Shown here piece by piece: positions 1-8,858 of a DNA stretch of 64,000 nucleotides. The translations under genes were made by a program, and so were the position numbers. Position 1 is the first letter of the stretch. Each line of letters opens with the position of its first letter. Source of the stretch: Paenibacillus sp. HGH0039. GTDB lineage: Bacteria > Bacillota > Bacilli > Paenibacillales > NBRC-103111. Where the stretch lies: NCBI RefSeq assembly GCF_000411255.1, contig NZ_KE150412.1, positions 1,632,892 to 1,696,891 on the forward strand, written 5' to 3'. Under the pieces are notes generated by a model. That model searched no databases, was not told the origin of the DNA, and saw nothing but the letters and a program-made list of their open reading frames with translations.

Positions 1-2636
1 ACCGCGCCCGCCGCCAGCGCTTCGCTTGTCACCGCGCCTTCCGCCAGCGCTTCGCTCGTCACCGCTCCGTACGCCAGCGCTTCCCTCGTCACGGCTCCTT
101 TCCCTAGCGCTCCACTCGTTACGGCGCCTGCCGCCAGGGCCTTACTCGTCACGGCTCCGCTTGCCAGCGCTTCGCTCGTTACGGCGTCTTCCGCGAGCGC
201 TTCGCTCGTCACCGATCCATTCGCCAGCGCATCCCTCGTCACGGCTCCGCTCGCCAGAACATCCCTCGTCACGGCACCTTCCGCCAGAGCATCCCTCGTT
301 ACGGCGCCTGCCGTCAGCGCTTCGCTCGTCACCGAACCTGCCGCCAGCGCCTCACTCGTCACCGAGCCCGCCGCCAGCGCTTTGTTGGTTACGGCGCCTG
401 CGACCAGCGCTTTACTTGTCACCGAGTCTACCGCCAGCTTCTCGTTCGTCACCGAACCGGCCGCCAGCGCTTCCCTCGTTACCGCCCCACTCGCAAGCGC
501 TTCACTCGTCACTGAGCCGCTCGCCAGCGCCTTGCTCGTCACGGCTCCGCTCGCCAATGCTTCGGTCGTCACGGCGCCTTCCGCCAGCGTTTCCCTGGTC
601 ACAGCCCCCTCCGACAATGCATCTCCCGTCACGGCTCCGCTCGCCAGTGTCTCGCTCGTCACCACGCCTTTCGCCAAATGCTGCTGCTTAACGGAACCCG
701 CCGCCAGATGGCGTCCTTCCACAGCGCTTGAGGCGAGATGAACGCCGCTAACCGCGCCTTCCTTCAAGTGGCTTCCGTTAACGCTCTGCTCGGCTATTTT
801 AGCCGCCGTAATCGCGTTGTTCGCAATATGAACGGACTGTATGCTGAACGGCTGGATATGCTCGCTTTCTACGGCTCCGCGGGCGAGCTTTTTGCTCGTT
901 ACGCTGCTGTCGTTCAGTTTGGCTGTACTGACCGCATAATCCGTCAGTTTATCCGTCGAGACCGATTCCGTCGCAAGTTTGGATGTGGTGACGGCCTGAT
1001 TCGCCAAGTGAGAAGTCAAAACCGCACCTTCGTCGATATGACGGCTTTCGACAGCTCTCCGGCCGATTTTCAATGATTTTATAGCTCCGTTCTCAATCAG
1101 CTCCTCCGTAATTTGAGCCGAACCGATATGGCTGGAACGAATTTCTCCCTCCGCGATATGAACCGATAGAACAGAACCGTCCGCCAAGTGTTCGGGACGA
1201 ACCGATTTTTTAGCAAGCTCTCGGAAGCCCACCGCTTCTTCCGCCAACTGGGCGGAATCGACGGCGCCGGGAGCCAGCTTTTCCCGTGTCACGGAACCCG
1301 GTTTCAAATGTTCGCTCCCGATCACTCCGCCTCCGATATGTTGGTCCCCCACCGAACCTTTCGCCAAGTGGACGGCATTCACCGCTCCGGCGGAAAGTTT
1401 GTCGCCCGATACCGTTCCCGACACCAAATGGGATGCCGAAATGCTGGCCGGCGCTATTTTTTCCCCGGTCACCGCTTCATGCCGGAGCTTCTCGGTAGTT
1501 ATCGCATCTTCGGCAAGCTTCGCCGAATTAATGACATAGTTGCCCAGATGGCGGGATTGGACGGCACCGCTTTTGATTTTATCCGAAGTCACGGCCTGAT
1601 CTTCAAGCAGTTCAGGGGTTATGCTGGCTTCGGCCAAATGATGAGACTGGATCGAGTAAGGAGCGAACTTGGCCGCATCGATCGTCCCGTCGGCAAGCTT
1701 TTCGACCGTGATGCTTTTATCCGCGATCTTATCGCTGGTGATCGAACGGATCTGGATATGATCGCCGTTCACGATGCCATAAGCCAGATGCTCGCGGAGC
1801 ACGGCACCGGGAGCGAGTTTCTCGCTGGTTACACTGCCGTCGGCCAGTTTCGAGCGCTCAACCGAAAAGTCCTGAAGGGAGCGTGTACCGATACTGTTCG
1901 GCTTCATTTTCGACTCGTCGATGGCGCGGCTGGCGATTTTCTCACCTGTAACGGCGGCTTCCACAATATCGTCGGTATACACGACACCTTCGCTGCCGCG
2001 TTCTTCTTTACGCTCCGACAAAAGCAGCAGCGGCGAACCGTTTTTACCGGTTTTGACGGTGTCCGGCTGGGCTTGACGGTTTGAATTGCCGATATCTTCC
2101 GGAGCTTTTTGTGCTTCTAAAGTTTTCGGTACTTCCGGAACCTTTCGGGCTTCCGGGGCTGCCGGAGCTTCTAAAGCTTCCGGAACATCGGAAGCCACGA
2201 CTGCTTCATCGTCGTCCTCTTCACTTATCGAGTGGTCTTCGGCCGTATCGTGCACTAGCAAAGATTCTTCGAAATCCTCCGGCATTTCTTCGCCGGCATA
2301 GATATCCTCGTCTTGCACAAGCTCAGCGGCAACCGACTTGATCGCGCTTTTTTCCTGAGCGGCGGATGCGGATGCCTTCGCAATACCTTTTCCGTCCGAT
2401 TCCGTATGCTTTCCTCCGCCGGCAGCTCCTTCGGCTTTCGCCCTGAGGAGACCCTGAGGCTTTGGCCGCTCGGCTTTACGGAGCGCTTCGGCTTCCGCTT
2501 TGGATATGACGGCATCTTCACGCTCTTTCTTCTTCTTCGGATCCTCATCCAGCCAGCGCAACTCATTCATGCTCGCATTGTATTTACTGGAGGCCGGACG
2601 CTGCGCGCCTCCCGCCGGGTTTTTCTTTTTTTTCAT
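1..2636 (-). CDS. Giant decapeptide-repeat protein, N-terminal part (C-terminus beyond left edge)
   Basis: An uninterrupted minus-strand frame runs from the ATG at 2636 to the left edge, giving at least 878 residues. The first 60 or so residues are Lys/Arg rich (MKKKKNPAGG at the start). Residues 60-226 are a low-complexity Ala/Glu/Pro stretch with an acidic patch. From residue 227 the protein consists only of 10-residue repeats with consensus G-[AS]-V-T-S-E-A-L-A-x. No signal peptide is visible, so it may be cytoplasmic during assembly, for example in a mother cell. I chose ATG 2636 over ATG 2642 because the GGGAG site is 6 bases upstream of it. Long repeats of this kind precede a so-called WIAG-tail domain in some Paenibacillus proteins; I recall this only loosely, and that end is not in the window. 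A structural, surface or spore-associated role is inference. Confidence 0.8.
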   Translation of the reverse strand, partial: MKKKKNPAGGAQRPASSKYNASMNELRWLDEDPKKKKEREDAVISKAEAEALRKAERPKPQGLLRAKAEGAAGGGKHTESDGKGIAKASASAAQEKSAIKSVAAELVQDEDIYAGEEMPEDFEESLLVHDTAEDHSISEEDDDEAVVASDVPEALEAPAAPEARKVPEVPKTLEAQKAPEDIGNSNRQAQPDTVKTGKNGSPLLLLSERKEERGSEGVVYTDDIVEAAVTGEKIASRAIDESKMKPNSIGTRSLQDFSVERSKLADGSVTSEKLAPGAVLREHLAYGIVNGDHIQIRSITSDKIADKSITVEKLADGTIDAAKFAPYSIQSHHLAEASITPELLEDQAVTSDKIKSGAVQSRHLGNYVINSAKLAEDAITTEKLRHEAVTGEKIAPASISASHLVSGTVSGDKLSAGAVNAVHLAKGSVGDQHIGGGVIGSEHLKPGSVTREKLAPGAVDSAQLAEEAVGFRELAKKSVRPEHLADGSVLSVHIAEGEIRSSHIGSAQITEELIENGAIKSLKIGRRAVESRHIDEGAVLTSHLANQAVTTSKLATESVSTDKLTDYAVSTAKLNDSSVTSKKLARGAVESEHIQPFSIQSVHIANNAITAAKIAEQSVNGSHLKEGAVSGVHLASSAVEGRHLAAGSVKQQHLAKGVVTSETLASGAVTGDALSEGAVTRETLAEGAVTTEALASGAVTSKALASGSVTSEALASGAVTREALAAGSVTNEKLAVDSVTSKALVAGAVTNKALAAGSVTSEALAAGSVTSEALTAGAVTRDALAEGAVTRDVLASGAVTRDALANGSVTSEALAEDAVTSEALASGAVTSKALAAGAVTSGALGKGAVTREALAYGAVTSEALAEGAVTSEALAAGA
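9..1958 (-). repeat. 65 tandem 30-bp units coding a decapeptide repeat
   Basis: Sixty-five complete 30-bp units follow each other without one insertion or deletion, and a 66th begins at the edge. Every unit codes for ten residues with a small residue at position 1, Val or Ile at 3, Ser/Thr at 4, and Leu or Ile at 8. Units near 1958 are diverse and often carry His at position 7 (for example GAVNAVHLAK), while those near position 1 are almost identical (GAVTSEALAS type). The array also makes several long open frames on the plus strand that are only shadows of this gene. Confidence 0.93.
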
Positions 2637-2712
2637 TCCCATCTCCCTTTCCGGTTCTTCTCCCTCCTGTATCCTATGCAGCGTTCCGCTCCGGTGTTTA
2701 TGCCTATTTATG

Positions 2713-2741
2713 AAAAAAAAAGGCGCGGACACGGTCCGGCC
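2713..2741 (-). terminator. Intrinsic terminator after the glycosyltransferase
   Basis: On the minus strand a GC-rich stem (GGCCGGAC / GTCCGCGCC with one bulge, 3-base loop) lies 17 bases after the glycosyltransferase stop and is followed by nine T. It separates that gene from the downstream repeat-protein gene, which should therefore have its own promoter in the 70 bases that remain. Confidence 0.75.
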
Positions 2742-2758
2742 CCGATCACCTATTTTTT

Positions 2759-3910
2759 TCAGGGCAGCAGATCGTAAAAAGCCCGCTGTCTCTCCGCCAT
2801 TTTCTCCCACGTGTACAGCTCCGCCACCCGCTCCAGGCAGCGCTGGCCCATCTGCCGCCTCAGCTCGTCGTCGGCCAGAAGCCGGGAGATGGCCTGCGCC
2901 AGTTCCGCTTCCACCGACTGGAGGGGCACCAGCAGCCCCGTCGTTTCGTGGAGAACAATCTCGGGAATTCCTCCGACACGCGTGGCGACAACCGGCACAC
3001 CCGAGGACATCGCCTCCACGTTGACGAGGCCGAACGCTTCGATCCGCATCGAAGGAACGGCGACGACATCGGCGAGACGGAACCAGGCCGGGATCGCATC
3101 GTGCGACACGTAAGGAATGAAGCGGATGTGGTCCGGATACGGGGCCGCCAGCCTTTTCAGCTTCCTGACGTAAGCGGTCTGTCTCGTGCTGCCGTAGCCC
3201 GCCCCTCCGATGACGAGCAGCGCCGCATCCGGATGAGCGGCAAACACGGCGGGCATCGCGCGCAGAAGCTGCTCGACGCCCTTCATCGGCATAAGCCGTC
3301 CGGCGAAGACAATCACTTTGCGTCCCGACAGCCCCAGGGACGCCAGCATTTCCTGCCGGGCTTCCTCGTGAAACATCCGGGGAGCGAAAATAGACGGGTC
3401 CGCTCCCAACGGATTCACCATAACCTTATTGGCAACAGAAGGCGCGCGCCGGATAACCTCCTGGCGCAAATACTCGCTGTTGACGAAAATAAGGTCGGCG
3501 CAGCGGAGGCATTCGGCGACCTCTTTGCGTCCGATGTGAGGCTTCGATATGAACGTGATCGATTGCAGCCCGAGGCAAATGGTCGCCCGCTTCATCCGCT
3601 TCCGTAAATAACGGACGAACCGGGGACGATTCTCCACCTGAATAAGATCGGGCTTCATCGGTTTCAGCTTCCGGTAAACGGCCTCTATATACGAAAGGCC
3701 GCTCTTGTAGCTCGGCCGCACATAAGTGACCCCTCCGATCTGCTCTCTTGCCGGTCTGCGTCTCGTTCTTCTGCCCAATACGGTGACCTGCGCCGCCTCA
3801 CTGAGCCGGTCCGCCAGCCGCTCCACCACATGCTCGACCGAACTGCTGGTACCGGAAGGAACGGCGAACGATCCCGGCGACACAATAGCAATGGATGAGA
3901 TGTTCATCAT
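2759..3910 (-). CDS. Glycosyltransferase family 4 (GT-B fold)
   Basis: This 383-residue protein has the two-domain GT-B layout. The N-terminal Rossmann part starts with IAIVSPGSFAVPSGTSSSVE, a glycine-rich nucleotide-sugar entry motif. The C-terminal GT4 domain shows VIVFAGRLMPMKGVEQLL and the EX7E-type motif EAFGLVNVEAMSSGVPVVAT used for donor binding. It should transfer a sugar from an activated donor; the acceptor cannot be told. It follows the L,D-transpeptidase gene by 13 bases in the same direction and lies just upstream of the repeat-protein gene. A role in decorating the Thr/Ser-rich repeats or the spore coat (CotSA in Bacillus is a related transferase) is inference from position. Confidence 0.88.
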   Translation of the reverse strand: MMNISSIAIVSPGSFAVPSGTSSSVEHVVERLADRLSEAAQVTVLGRRTRRRPAREQIGGVTYVRPSYKSGLSYIEAVYRKLKPMKPDLIQVENRPRFVRYLRKRMKRATICLGLQSITFISKPHIGRKEVAECLRCADLIFVNSEYLRQEVIRRAPSVANKVMVNPLGADPSIFAPRMFHEEARQEMLASLGLSGRKVIVFAGRLMPMKGVEQLLRAMPAVFAAHPDAALLVIGGAGYGSTRQTAYVRKLKRLAAPYPDHIRFIPYVSHDAIPAWFRLADVVAVPSMRIEAFGLVNVEAMSSGVPVVATRVGGIPEIVLHETTGLLVPLQSVEAELAQAISRLLADDELRRQMGQRCLERVAELYTWEKMAERQRAFYDLLP

Positions 3911-3923
3911 TCATCTTCCTCTC

Positions 3924-4259
3924 TTAGGGGTGAATCCGCACGACAGTACCTATCGGAACGACGCGGGACAGCGCCAGCACATCCTTGTTTTGCATTCTTA
4001 TACAGCCGTGGGAAGAACGCTTTCCGATGGAAGAGGGATCGTTGGTTCCATGGATGCCGTAATGCTTCTTCGACAAGCCCATCCAGAGAACCCCGAAGGG
4101 TCCGCCGGGATTCGGCTCCTTGTTGACGATGGTGAACGTTCCTTCCGGAGTACTCGTTCCCACCTTTCCCACACCGACCGGATAAGTATTCACGGTATTG
4201 CCGTCATCGGATAACGTCAGGACGAATGTCGAGGTATTGATATCGATGCGATATGCCAT
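3924..4259 (-). CDS. L,D-transpeptidase (YkuD domain only)
   Basis: The protein is 111 residues, essentially a bare YkuD catalytic domain. The signature is complete: His in HYGIHGTND, then [13 protein letters not shown] with the catalytic Cys. Family members cross-link peptidoglycan stem peptides at meso-diaminopimelate or attach proteins to them. No signal peptide or LysM domain is present, unlike YkuD itself, so either it is exported by another route or it acts from the mother cell on the spore cortex; this is inference. The start is set by a perfect AAGGAGGT site six bases upstream. It is the first gene of a two-gene unit with the glycosyltransferase. Confidence 0.9.
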   Translation of the reverse strand: MAYRIDINTSTFVLTLSDDGNTVNTYPVGVGKVGTSTPEGTFTIVNKEPNPGGPFGVLWMGLSKKHYGIHGTNDPSSIGKRSSHGCIRMQNKDVLALSRVVPIGTVVRIHP

Positions 4260-4425
4260 CTTGTGACCTCCTTAGGTACGGCATCCAGACCTTCAAACCT
4301 GCTGTAAAACGCTCCTTCTACAGGATATGACGGCCGGACTCGCCGTGGTTGGGTAAATTGCCAATAGAAAAACACCCGCAGCCGGGTCCGCCTGCAAGCA
4401 ATAGGCCGTACGAACCGGGGGAAGG

Positions 4426-4586
4426 GTGTCTTTTAAACCGTTCGGGAGGTCAGAAATCGAAGCCGAGCTCGCCGGCTGGACGTCAAAATCGTTCGTCCTC
4501 TGTCCGTAACGGACGACAACAACCGCGAGCCGGTCTTCGAAGATATCGACGGACGCTGGATTGCGGCCGGCCAAAAACTGAAATAA
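4426..4586 (+). pseudogene. Possible frameshifted small ORF
   Basis: The 435 bases between the transpeptidase and the ABC permease hold no intact convincing gene. On the plus strand a GTG at 4426 opens a frame reading VSFKPFGRSEIEAELAG. If a -1 shift is allowed near 4476, a second frame continues LDVKIVRPLSVTDDNNREPV and ends at TAA 4584-4586, directly before a terminator. Both halves look protein-like and would make about 53 residues. I do not recognise the family. It could be a decayed gene, a sequencing error or chance; the opposite strand also carries a 93-codon open frame, which looks like a shadow. Confidence 0.25.
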
Positions 4587-4620
4587 AACAGGGCCGCTAT
4601 TGGGTTAGCGGCCCTGTTTT
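4585..4620. terminator. Bidirectional terminator
   Basis: A perfect 14-bp stem (AAAACAGGGCCGCT and its complement) with an 8-base loop has A-runs on the left and T-runs on the right, so it works in both directions. On the minus strand it ends the ABC permease operon. Confidence 0.9.
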
Positions 4621-4694
4621 ATCGTAAGATCCTACCGGCATGCCGGTGAAACGGACGTGTTCCTTGCCGACATACCGGTTCCTCGCACATGAGG

Positions 4695-5603
4695 TTACTT
4701 GATGCCCGACTGCATAAAGCTGTTCATAAACTGGCGCTGGAACAGCAGGAAGCCCGCCAGAAGCGGCGCAATCACGATCAGCGTCGCCGCGCTCACCTCG
4801 GCCCACTGCGCTCCGGTCTCGAACGATTGGGCGAAAATAGCCAGACCGACCGTCAGAGGACGGTTTTCTACCGAGTTCGTCACGATAAGCGGCCAGAGGA
4901 AATTGTTCCAGTGATAGCTGACCGATACGAGGGCAAAGGCGACGTAAGACGGCCGGGCAAGGGGCACATAGATGCGCCACAGGATCTGCCACTTCGTGCA
5001 TCCCTCCATCACGGCTGCTTCATCCAGCTCGGGGGGAATCGTCTTGAACATCTGCCTCAGCAGAAAAATACCGAAAGCCGAAGCGAAATACGGAAGCATG
5101 ATCCCCAGCTTCGTATCGAGCAGGCTCAGCTCCTTGAGCACGTTATAGTTCGGGAAAACGAGCACATCGGCCGGAATCATGATCTGCACGAGAAACAGCA
5201 TGAATACAAATTCTTTGCCTTTGAAATTCAGCCGGGCGAACGCGAAGGCCGCCATCGTAACGGTGAGCAGCTGAACGACCAGAATGCCCCCGGTGATGAG
5301 CAGCGTGTTGCCGTAGTACAGCCCGAACGGGGCGGCCGACCAGACATGCCGGAAATGCTCCAGCGTAAAATCCCACGACAATGTGGGATTGATCACGGAA
5401 TCTTTGGGCCGGAATGCGGTCCACAGCATCCAGACTAGTGGTACGATCCAGACGAGCGCGACGAGAAACATAAGCGCATTCAGCCAGAAATCGAGGGTCA
5501 GCGGTCCGCGTGCAAACAGCCTGCGTCTGGCGGATGCGGGCTTTGCCGTCCCGTCCCGGCGCGAAGCTTCGGGTGCCGCTGTCCCGGCGGTTGTGGAAGT
5601 CAT
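4695..5603 (-). CDS. Carbohydrate ABC transporter permease, MalG/UgpE type
   Basis: This 302-residue inner-membrane protein has six hydrophobic segments and the EAA loop of type I importers (DEAAVMEGCTKWQILWRIYV). It forms the channel with the partner permease upstream. An N-terminal Ala/Arg-rich tail of about 35 residues precedes the first membrane span. The start is ATG 5603, nine bases after AGGAGG; an in-frame GTG at 5612 overlaps the ribosome binding site. No ATPase gene is near, so a shared MsmX/UgpC-like ATPase encoded elsewhere is expected. Confidence 0.9.
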   Translation of the reverse strand: MTSTTAGTAAPEASRRDGTAKPASARRRLFARGPLTLDFWLNALMFLVALVWIVPLVWMLWTAFRPKDSVINPTLSWDFTLEHFRHVWSAAPFGLYYGNTLLITGGILVVQLLTVTMAAFAFARLNFKGKEFVFMLFLVQIMIPADVLVFPNYNVLKELSLLDTKLGIMLPYFASAFGIFLLRQMFKTIPPELDEAAVMEGCTKWQILWRIYVPLARPSYVAFALVSVSYHWNNFLWPLIVTNSVENRPLTVGLAIFAQSFETGAQWAEVSAATLIVIAPLLAGFLLFQRQFMNSFMQSGIK

Positions 5604-5632
5604 GAGTTCCACCCTCCTTTTTTAGCGCGAAA

Positions 5633-6523
5633 TTAACGGTAATGAATGTTCTTGTCCAGTCCGAAATACTGGAGCGCCGCAAGCGCCATCAGCAGAACGA
5701 TCATCACCATCGTCAAAGCCGAGGCCAGCCCCTGATCCCAGAAGCTGAAAGCCGTATCGTAAATATAGAAAAGAAGAAGGTTGCTTGCGTTGTCGGGTCC
5801 GCCCTTGGTCATGATGAACAGGTGATCGACCAGCTTGAACGAATTCGTCAAAGCCACGATCATGACAAACAGCGTCGTCGGCATAAGGAGCGGAAACGTA
5901 ATTTTACGAAAAACGGTCCAGCGTCCGACCCCGTCCATTTCGGCGGATTCGTACAAGTCCTTCGGAATATTCTGCAGGCCAGCGAGATAGAAAATCATCA
6001 GATATCCCGCTTCTTTCCAGACGATCATCGCAATCATCGCCCACATGACCGTGTCCTGGCTTCCCAGAATATTGACCGCCTGGGATTGCCCCAGCCAGCC
6101 CATCGCTCTGCTGAGCAGCCCGTACTGCGGCGTATAAATGAACAGCCACACGTTGGCGATGGCGATCATCGGAATCATGTTCGGGTAAAAGAAAGCCGTG
6201 CGGACGAAACCTTTCGCCCGGAGCGCTTTATTGGCGAACGCCGCCATGACCAGCGCGAGCGCAATGGCCGTCGGCACCGTGCCCAGCGCAAACCAGACGT
6301 TGTTGCGGAGTACTTTCCAGAAGACGGCATCTTCCGCCATGTGCTTGTAATTGTCGAGACCCGCGAAAATCGGCTGCGGCGTAGCCAGATCAGCCTGATA
6401 GAAGCTTAAGATCAGCGTCTTGAGCATCGGATAAAACGTAAAAAGAATAAGAAACACCAGCGACGGCAGCAGAAGCAGCCACGCAAACCCGTTTTCTTTC
6501 CAAACCGCGACTTTCCCGGTCAT
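5633..6523 (-). CDS. Carbohydrate ABC transporter permease, MalF/UgpA type
   Basis: The product is 296 residues with six predicted membrane spans, beginning near WLLLLPSLVFLILFTFYPM. The EAA loop ESAEMDGVGRWTVFRKITFP is near residue 195, where the ATPase would dock. The start is ATG 6523, preceded by GGGAGGGAAGACA; earlier in-frame codons lie in a non-coding-looking leader. It sits between the binding protein and the second permease in the usual SBP-permease-permease order. Confidence 0.9.
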   Translation of the reverse strand: MTGKVAVWKENGFAWLLLLPSLVFLILFTFYPMLKTLILSFYQADLATPQPIFAGLDNYKHMAEDAVFWKVLRNNVWFALGTVPTAIALALVMAAFANKALRAKGFVRTAFFYPNMIPMIAIANVWLFIYTPQYGLLSRAMGWLGQSQAVNILGSQDTVMWAMIAMIVWKEAGYLMIFYLAGLQNIPKDLYESAEMDGVGRWTVFRKITFPLLMPTTLFVMIVALTNSFKLVDHLFIMTKGGPDNASNLLLFYIYDTAFSFWDQGLASALTMVMIVLLMALAALQYFGLDKNIHYR

Positions 6524-6564
6524 TGTCTTCCCTCCCTGCGGTTTCCGGCCGGTTGAATAAAGAA

Positions 6565-6592
6565 TCGGCAGAGCCATAGGAGACCCTGCCGA
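6565..6592 (-). other. Intercistronic hairpin between binding protein and permease
   Basis: On the minus strand TCGGCAG and CTGCCGA form a 7-bp stem with a 14-base loop, followed by a short T-rich stretch. Such hairpins often protect the binding-protein mRNA or partly terminate, so that much more binding protein than permease is made. That use is inference. Confidence 0.45.
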
Positions 6593-6614
6593 CCGCATTT
6601 ACGCTCCGGCCCGC

Positions 6615-7937
6615 TTACTTGTTGAACGGCGCCAGCGCCTTGTCCGCTTCTTCCTGAGCTTTTTTCAGCGCAGCCGCCGGTTCCGCCGCACCGGTAAGCA
6701 CCGCCTGAAGCTGATCGCTCAGCGCCTTGGACACTTTACCGTTGTTGTGCGTGGACAGCTCGGCTGCCGCATACTGGAGCTGATCGCGGGCGACAAGCGC
6801 CGGCGGGAACTCCGCTACGTACTTTTTCATCACATCGGTTTCATAAGCGGACTTGCGCACGCCCACGTAGCCGGTTTCGATGCTCCATTTGGCTGCACGC
6901 TCAGGCTCCGTCATAAACTTGACGAACTTCCAAGCCGCTTCCTGCTTTTTCTTGTCGATGTCTTTGAAAATGTAGAAGTTGCCGCCGCCCGTCGGGCTGC
7001 CGTACGATTTCTTCTGCGGCAGGAACGTCACGCCGAAATCGAACTTCGCGTTTTTCTTCACATTCGTCAGGTTGCCTGTCGTGTGATACATCATCGCGGT
7101 TTTACCGGCGATAAAGTCGGACGGCACCGTTGCCCATTCCGTTACGCCTTCCGGCATAATTTTGTCCTTGCGGGCCATGTCGGCCCAGAATTGAAGCCCT
7201 TCGGCGTTTTCTTTTGTATCGAAAAAGACTTTCTTTCCGTCTTCGCTCATCAGGTTCTTGCCGTTTTGCAGGGAGAACGTCTGCATCATCCAGTAAGCGA
7301 AACCCGATACCGGAATTTCAAGCCCCCAGCGGCCTTCCTTCTTCAGCTTCTTGCCGTATTCGGCCATCTCTTCCCATGTAGTCGGCGGCTTGTTCGGATC
7401 GAGACCCGCTTCCTTGAACATGTCCTTGTTGTAGTAAAGCACGATCGTGCTGCGCTGGAACGGGACGCTGTACGTTTTGCCGCCCGTCTGGGAGTTGGCC
7501 AGGAAAGCCGGGTAGAAATCCGACAGCCAGCTCTTGTCTTCTTTGGCGATAAATTCGTCCAGCGGAATGATCGCATTCATATCCAGCAGGCTGTAAAGTT
7601 CCGTCGACAGGTTAACCGCTACGTCCGGAGGCGTTTTACCCTGTACGCCCGCCTGTGTTTTCACGGTCGTATCCGCGTAGCTTCCGGTGTACACCGGCTT
7701 CACGGTGATATCCGGGTTTTCTTTTGTAAAATCGGCCGCCATCGCTTCGATCGTTGCCGTCAGAGGGCCGCCTACGGCGATCGGGTAGTAGAACGTCAGC
7801 TCGGTTTTCTCTTTGGGCTTATCCGTTCCCGCCCCCGGGGTGGTGCTTGCGCTCGTTTCCGCTTGAGGCTTAGCGCAGCCCGCCATCAAACTTGCCGTAA
7901 GCAGTGTCAACACACTCATTTTCGCGATTGTCCGCAT
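6615..7937 (-). CDS. Sugar/polyol-phosphate ABC transporter binding lipoprotein
   Basis: The mature protein of this 440-residue precursor is a family 1 extracellular solute-binding protein. The signal peptide ends in a lipobox (LMAGC), so Cys19 should carry lipid and anchor it outside the membrane. The start region (TELTFYYPIAVGGPLT) and the phrase on an NPDITVKPVYTGSY strand recall UgpB-type glycerol-3-phosphate binders. The substrate is uncertain, but the neighbouring GlpP and NagD-type phosphatase support a glycerol-phosphate compound. ATG 7937 is chosen because of GGGGGAG upstream; the open frame begins 23 codons earlier without a ribosome binding site. Confidence 0.88.
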   Translation of the reverse strand: MRTIAKMSVLTLLTASLMAGCAKPQAETSASTTPGAGTDKPKEKTELTFYYPIAVGGPLTATIEAMAADFTKENPDITVKPVYTGSYADTTVKTQAGVQGKTPPDVAVNLSTELYSLLDMNAIIPLDEFIAKEDKSWLSDFYPAFLANSQTGGKTYSVPFQRSTIVLYYNKDMFKEAGLDPNKPPTTWEEMAEYGKKLKKEGRWGLEIPVSGFAYWMMQTFSLQNGKNLMSEDGKKVFFDTKENAEGLQFWADMARKDKIMPEGVTEWATVPSDFIAGKTAMMYHTTGNLTNVKKNAKFDFGVTFLPQKKSYGSPTGGGNFYIFKDIDKKKQEAAWKFVKFMTEPERAAKWSIETGYVGVRKSAYETDVMKKYVAEFPPALVARDQLQYAAAELSTHNNGKVSKALSDQLQAVLTGAAEPAAALKKAQEEADKALAPFNK

Positions 7938-8030
7938 TGGATAGTCTCCCCCAAATAAAATGATTTCGGTTTTTGCAGTTCGCCGTGCTTGTCCCCAATG
8001 TAACACTCCATTTCCACCGCTGCGTTAACG

Positions 8031-8858
8031 TTATGTAATGGGGATGTTAAATATTTCTTCGTCGGAAGGCTTCGTGAACGCCTCCAGTGTCGGTACGATC
8101 CAGTCCGGCATGACCGTCCCCGCTCTCACCTCCTCCAAAGTCGCCGCGCCCGTCAGCACGAGCGCGGTGCGCATGCCGCTGGCAAGGCCCAGCCGGATGT
8201 CCGTCTCCAGACGGTCGCCGACCATGACGCACCGGTCCGCGGTCTTGCGGGCCCTGCGGAGAGCGACCTGCGCGTAGTGCAGCGACGGCTTGCCCGCGAC
8301 GACCGACGCGCGGACGCCCGAGGCCGCTTCAATCGCGGCCGTCATGGCCCCGGTGTCGGGCAGCTCGTCGCCTTCCACCGGACAGAACGTGTCCGGGTTG
8401 CAGGCGATGAGCTCCGCCCCGGACCGCAGCGCCCTGGACGCGGCGTGAAGCTTCGCATAGTCGAAGCGCCGGTCCATGCCGACGACCACGTGCGTCGCCT
8501 CCAGCGGCGTCCGCACGACGCGGATGTTCCGCGCGTCCAGCTCCGCGATCAGCGCTTCCTCGCCGACGGCGAGCACCCGGGCCTGCGGGGCTTGTTCCGC
8601 CAGGTAGGCGGCGGCAGCCGCCGCTGCCGTCACGACCTGCTCGTCGCGGACGGCAAGACCCAGCCCCCGCAGGCGGCGGCCGCAGTCCGCGGCCGTCTGC
8701 GTCGTGGTGTTGGTCAGGAAGCCGACCGTCTTGCCGGCTTCCTCCAGAGAGCGGAGCAGCTCCGCCGCTCCGGGAAGCAGGCGTCCTCCGAGGAAGATCG
8801 TCCCGTCGAGATCAAAAAAATAAGCTTCTGCATCGTTCCATTCTGTCAGGCCCCGCAA
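8031..8858 (-). CDS. HAD-IIA family phosphatase (NagD/AraL-like)
   Basis: The protein is about 275 residues. Motif I is YFFDLDGTIFLGG with the nucleophile Asp, motif II is FLTNTTT, and the closing motifs are GKPSLHY and VMVGDRLETDIRLG. These enzymes dephosphorylate small phosphorylated metabolites, including glycerol-phosphate analogues in some members. I place the start at TTG 8858, seven bases after AAGGAGG; the longer frame from GTG 8879 would put the ribosome binding site inside the gene. It lies 93 bases upstream of the binding lipoprotein and probably belongs to the same transcript. Confidence 0.85.
   Translation of the reverse strand: MRGLTEWNDAEAYFFDLDGTIFLGGRLLPGAAELLRSLEEAGKTVGFLTNTTTQTAADCGRRLRGLGLAVRDEQVVTAAAAAAAYLAEQAPQARVLAVGEEALIAELDARNIRVVRTPLEATHVVVGMDRRFDYAKLHAASRALRSGAELIACNPDTFCPVEGDELPDTGAMTAAIEAASGVRASVVAGKPSLHYAQVALRRARKTADRCVMVGDRLETDIRLGLASGMRTALVLTGAATLEEVRAGTVMPDWIVPTLEAFTKPSDEEIFNIPIT

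Noticed and set aside
9-1958. CRISPR-like array
   Set aside because: The 30-bp units have no unique spacers, vary gradually and encode a continuous protein.
26-2084. Several long open frames on the plus strand across the left 2 kb
   Set aside because: They are shadows of the minus-strand decapeptide repeats; their Ser/Pro/Arg-rich translations only mirror the repeat codons, and the minus frame is open throughout with a ribosome binding site.
4293-4574. 93-codon minus-strand ORF
   Set aside because: No ribosome binding site, no recognisable motif, and it overlaps the more protein-like plus-strand frames.
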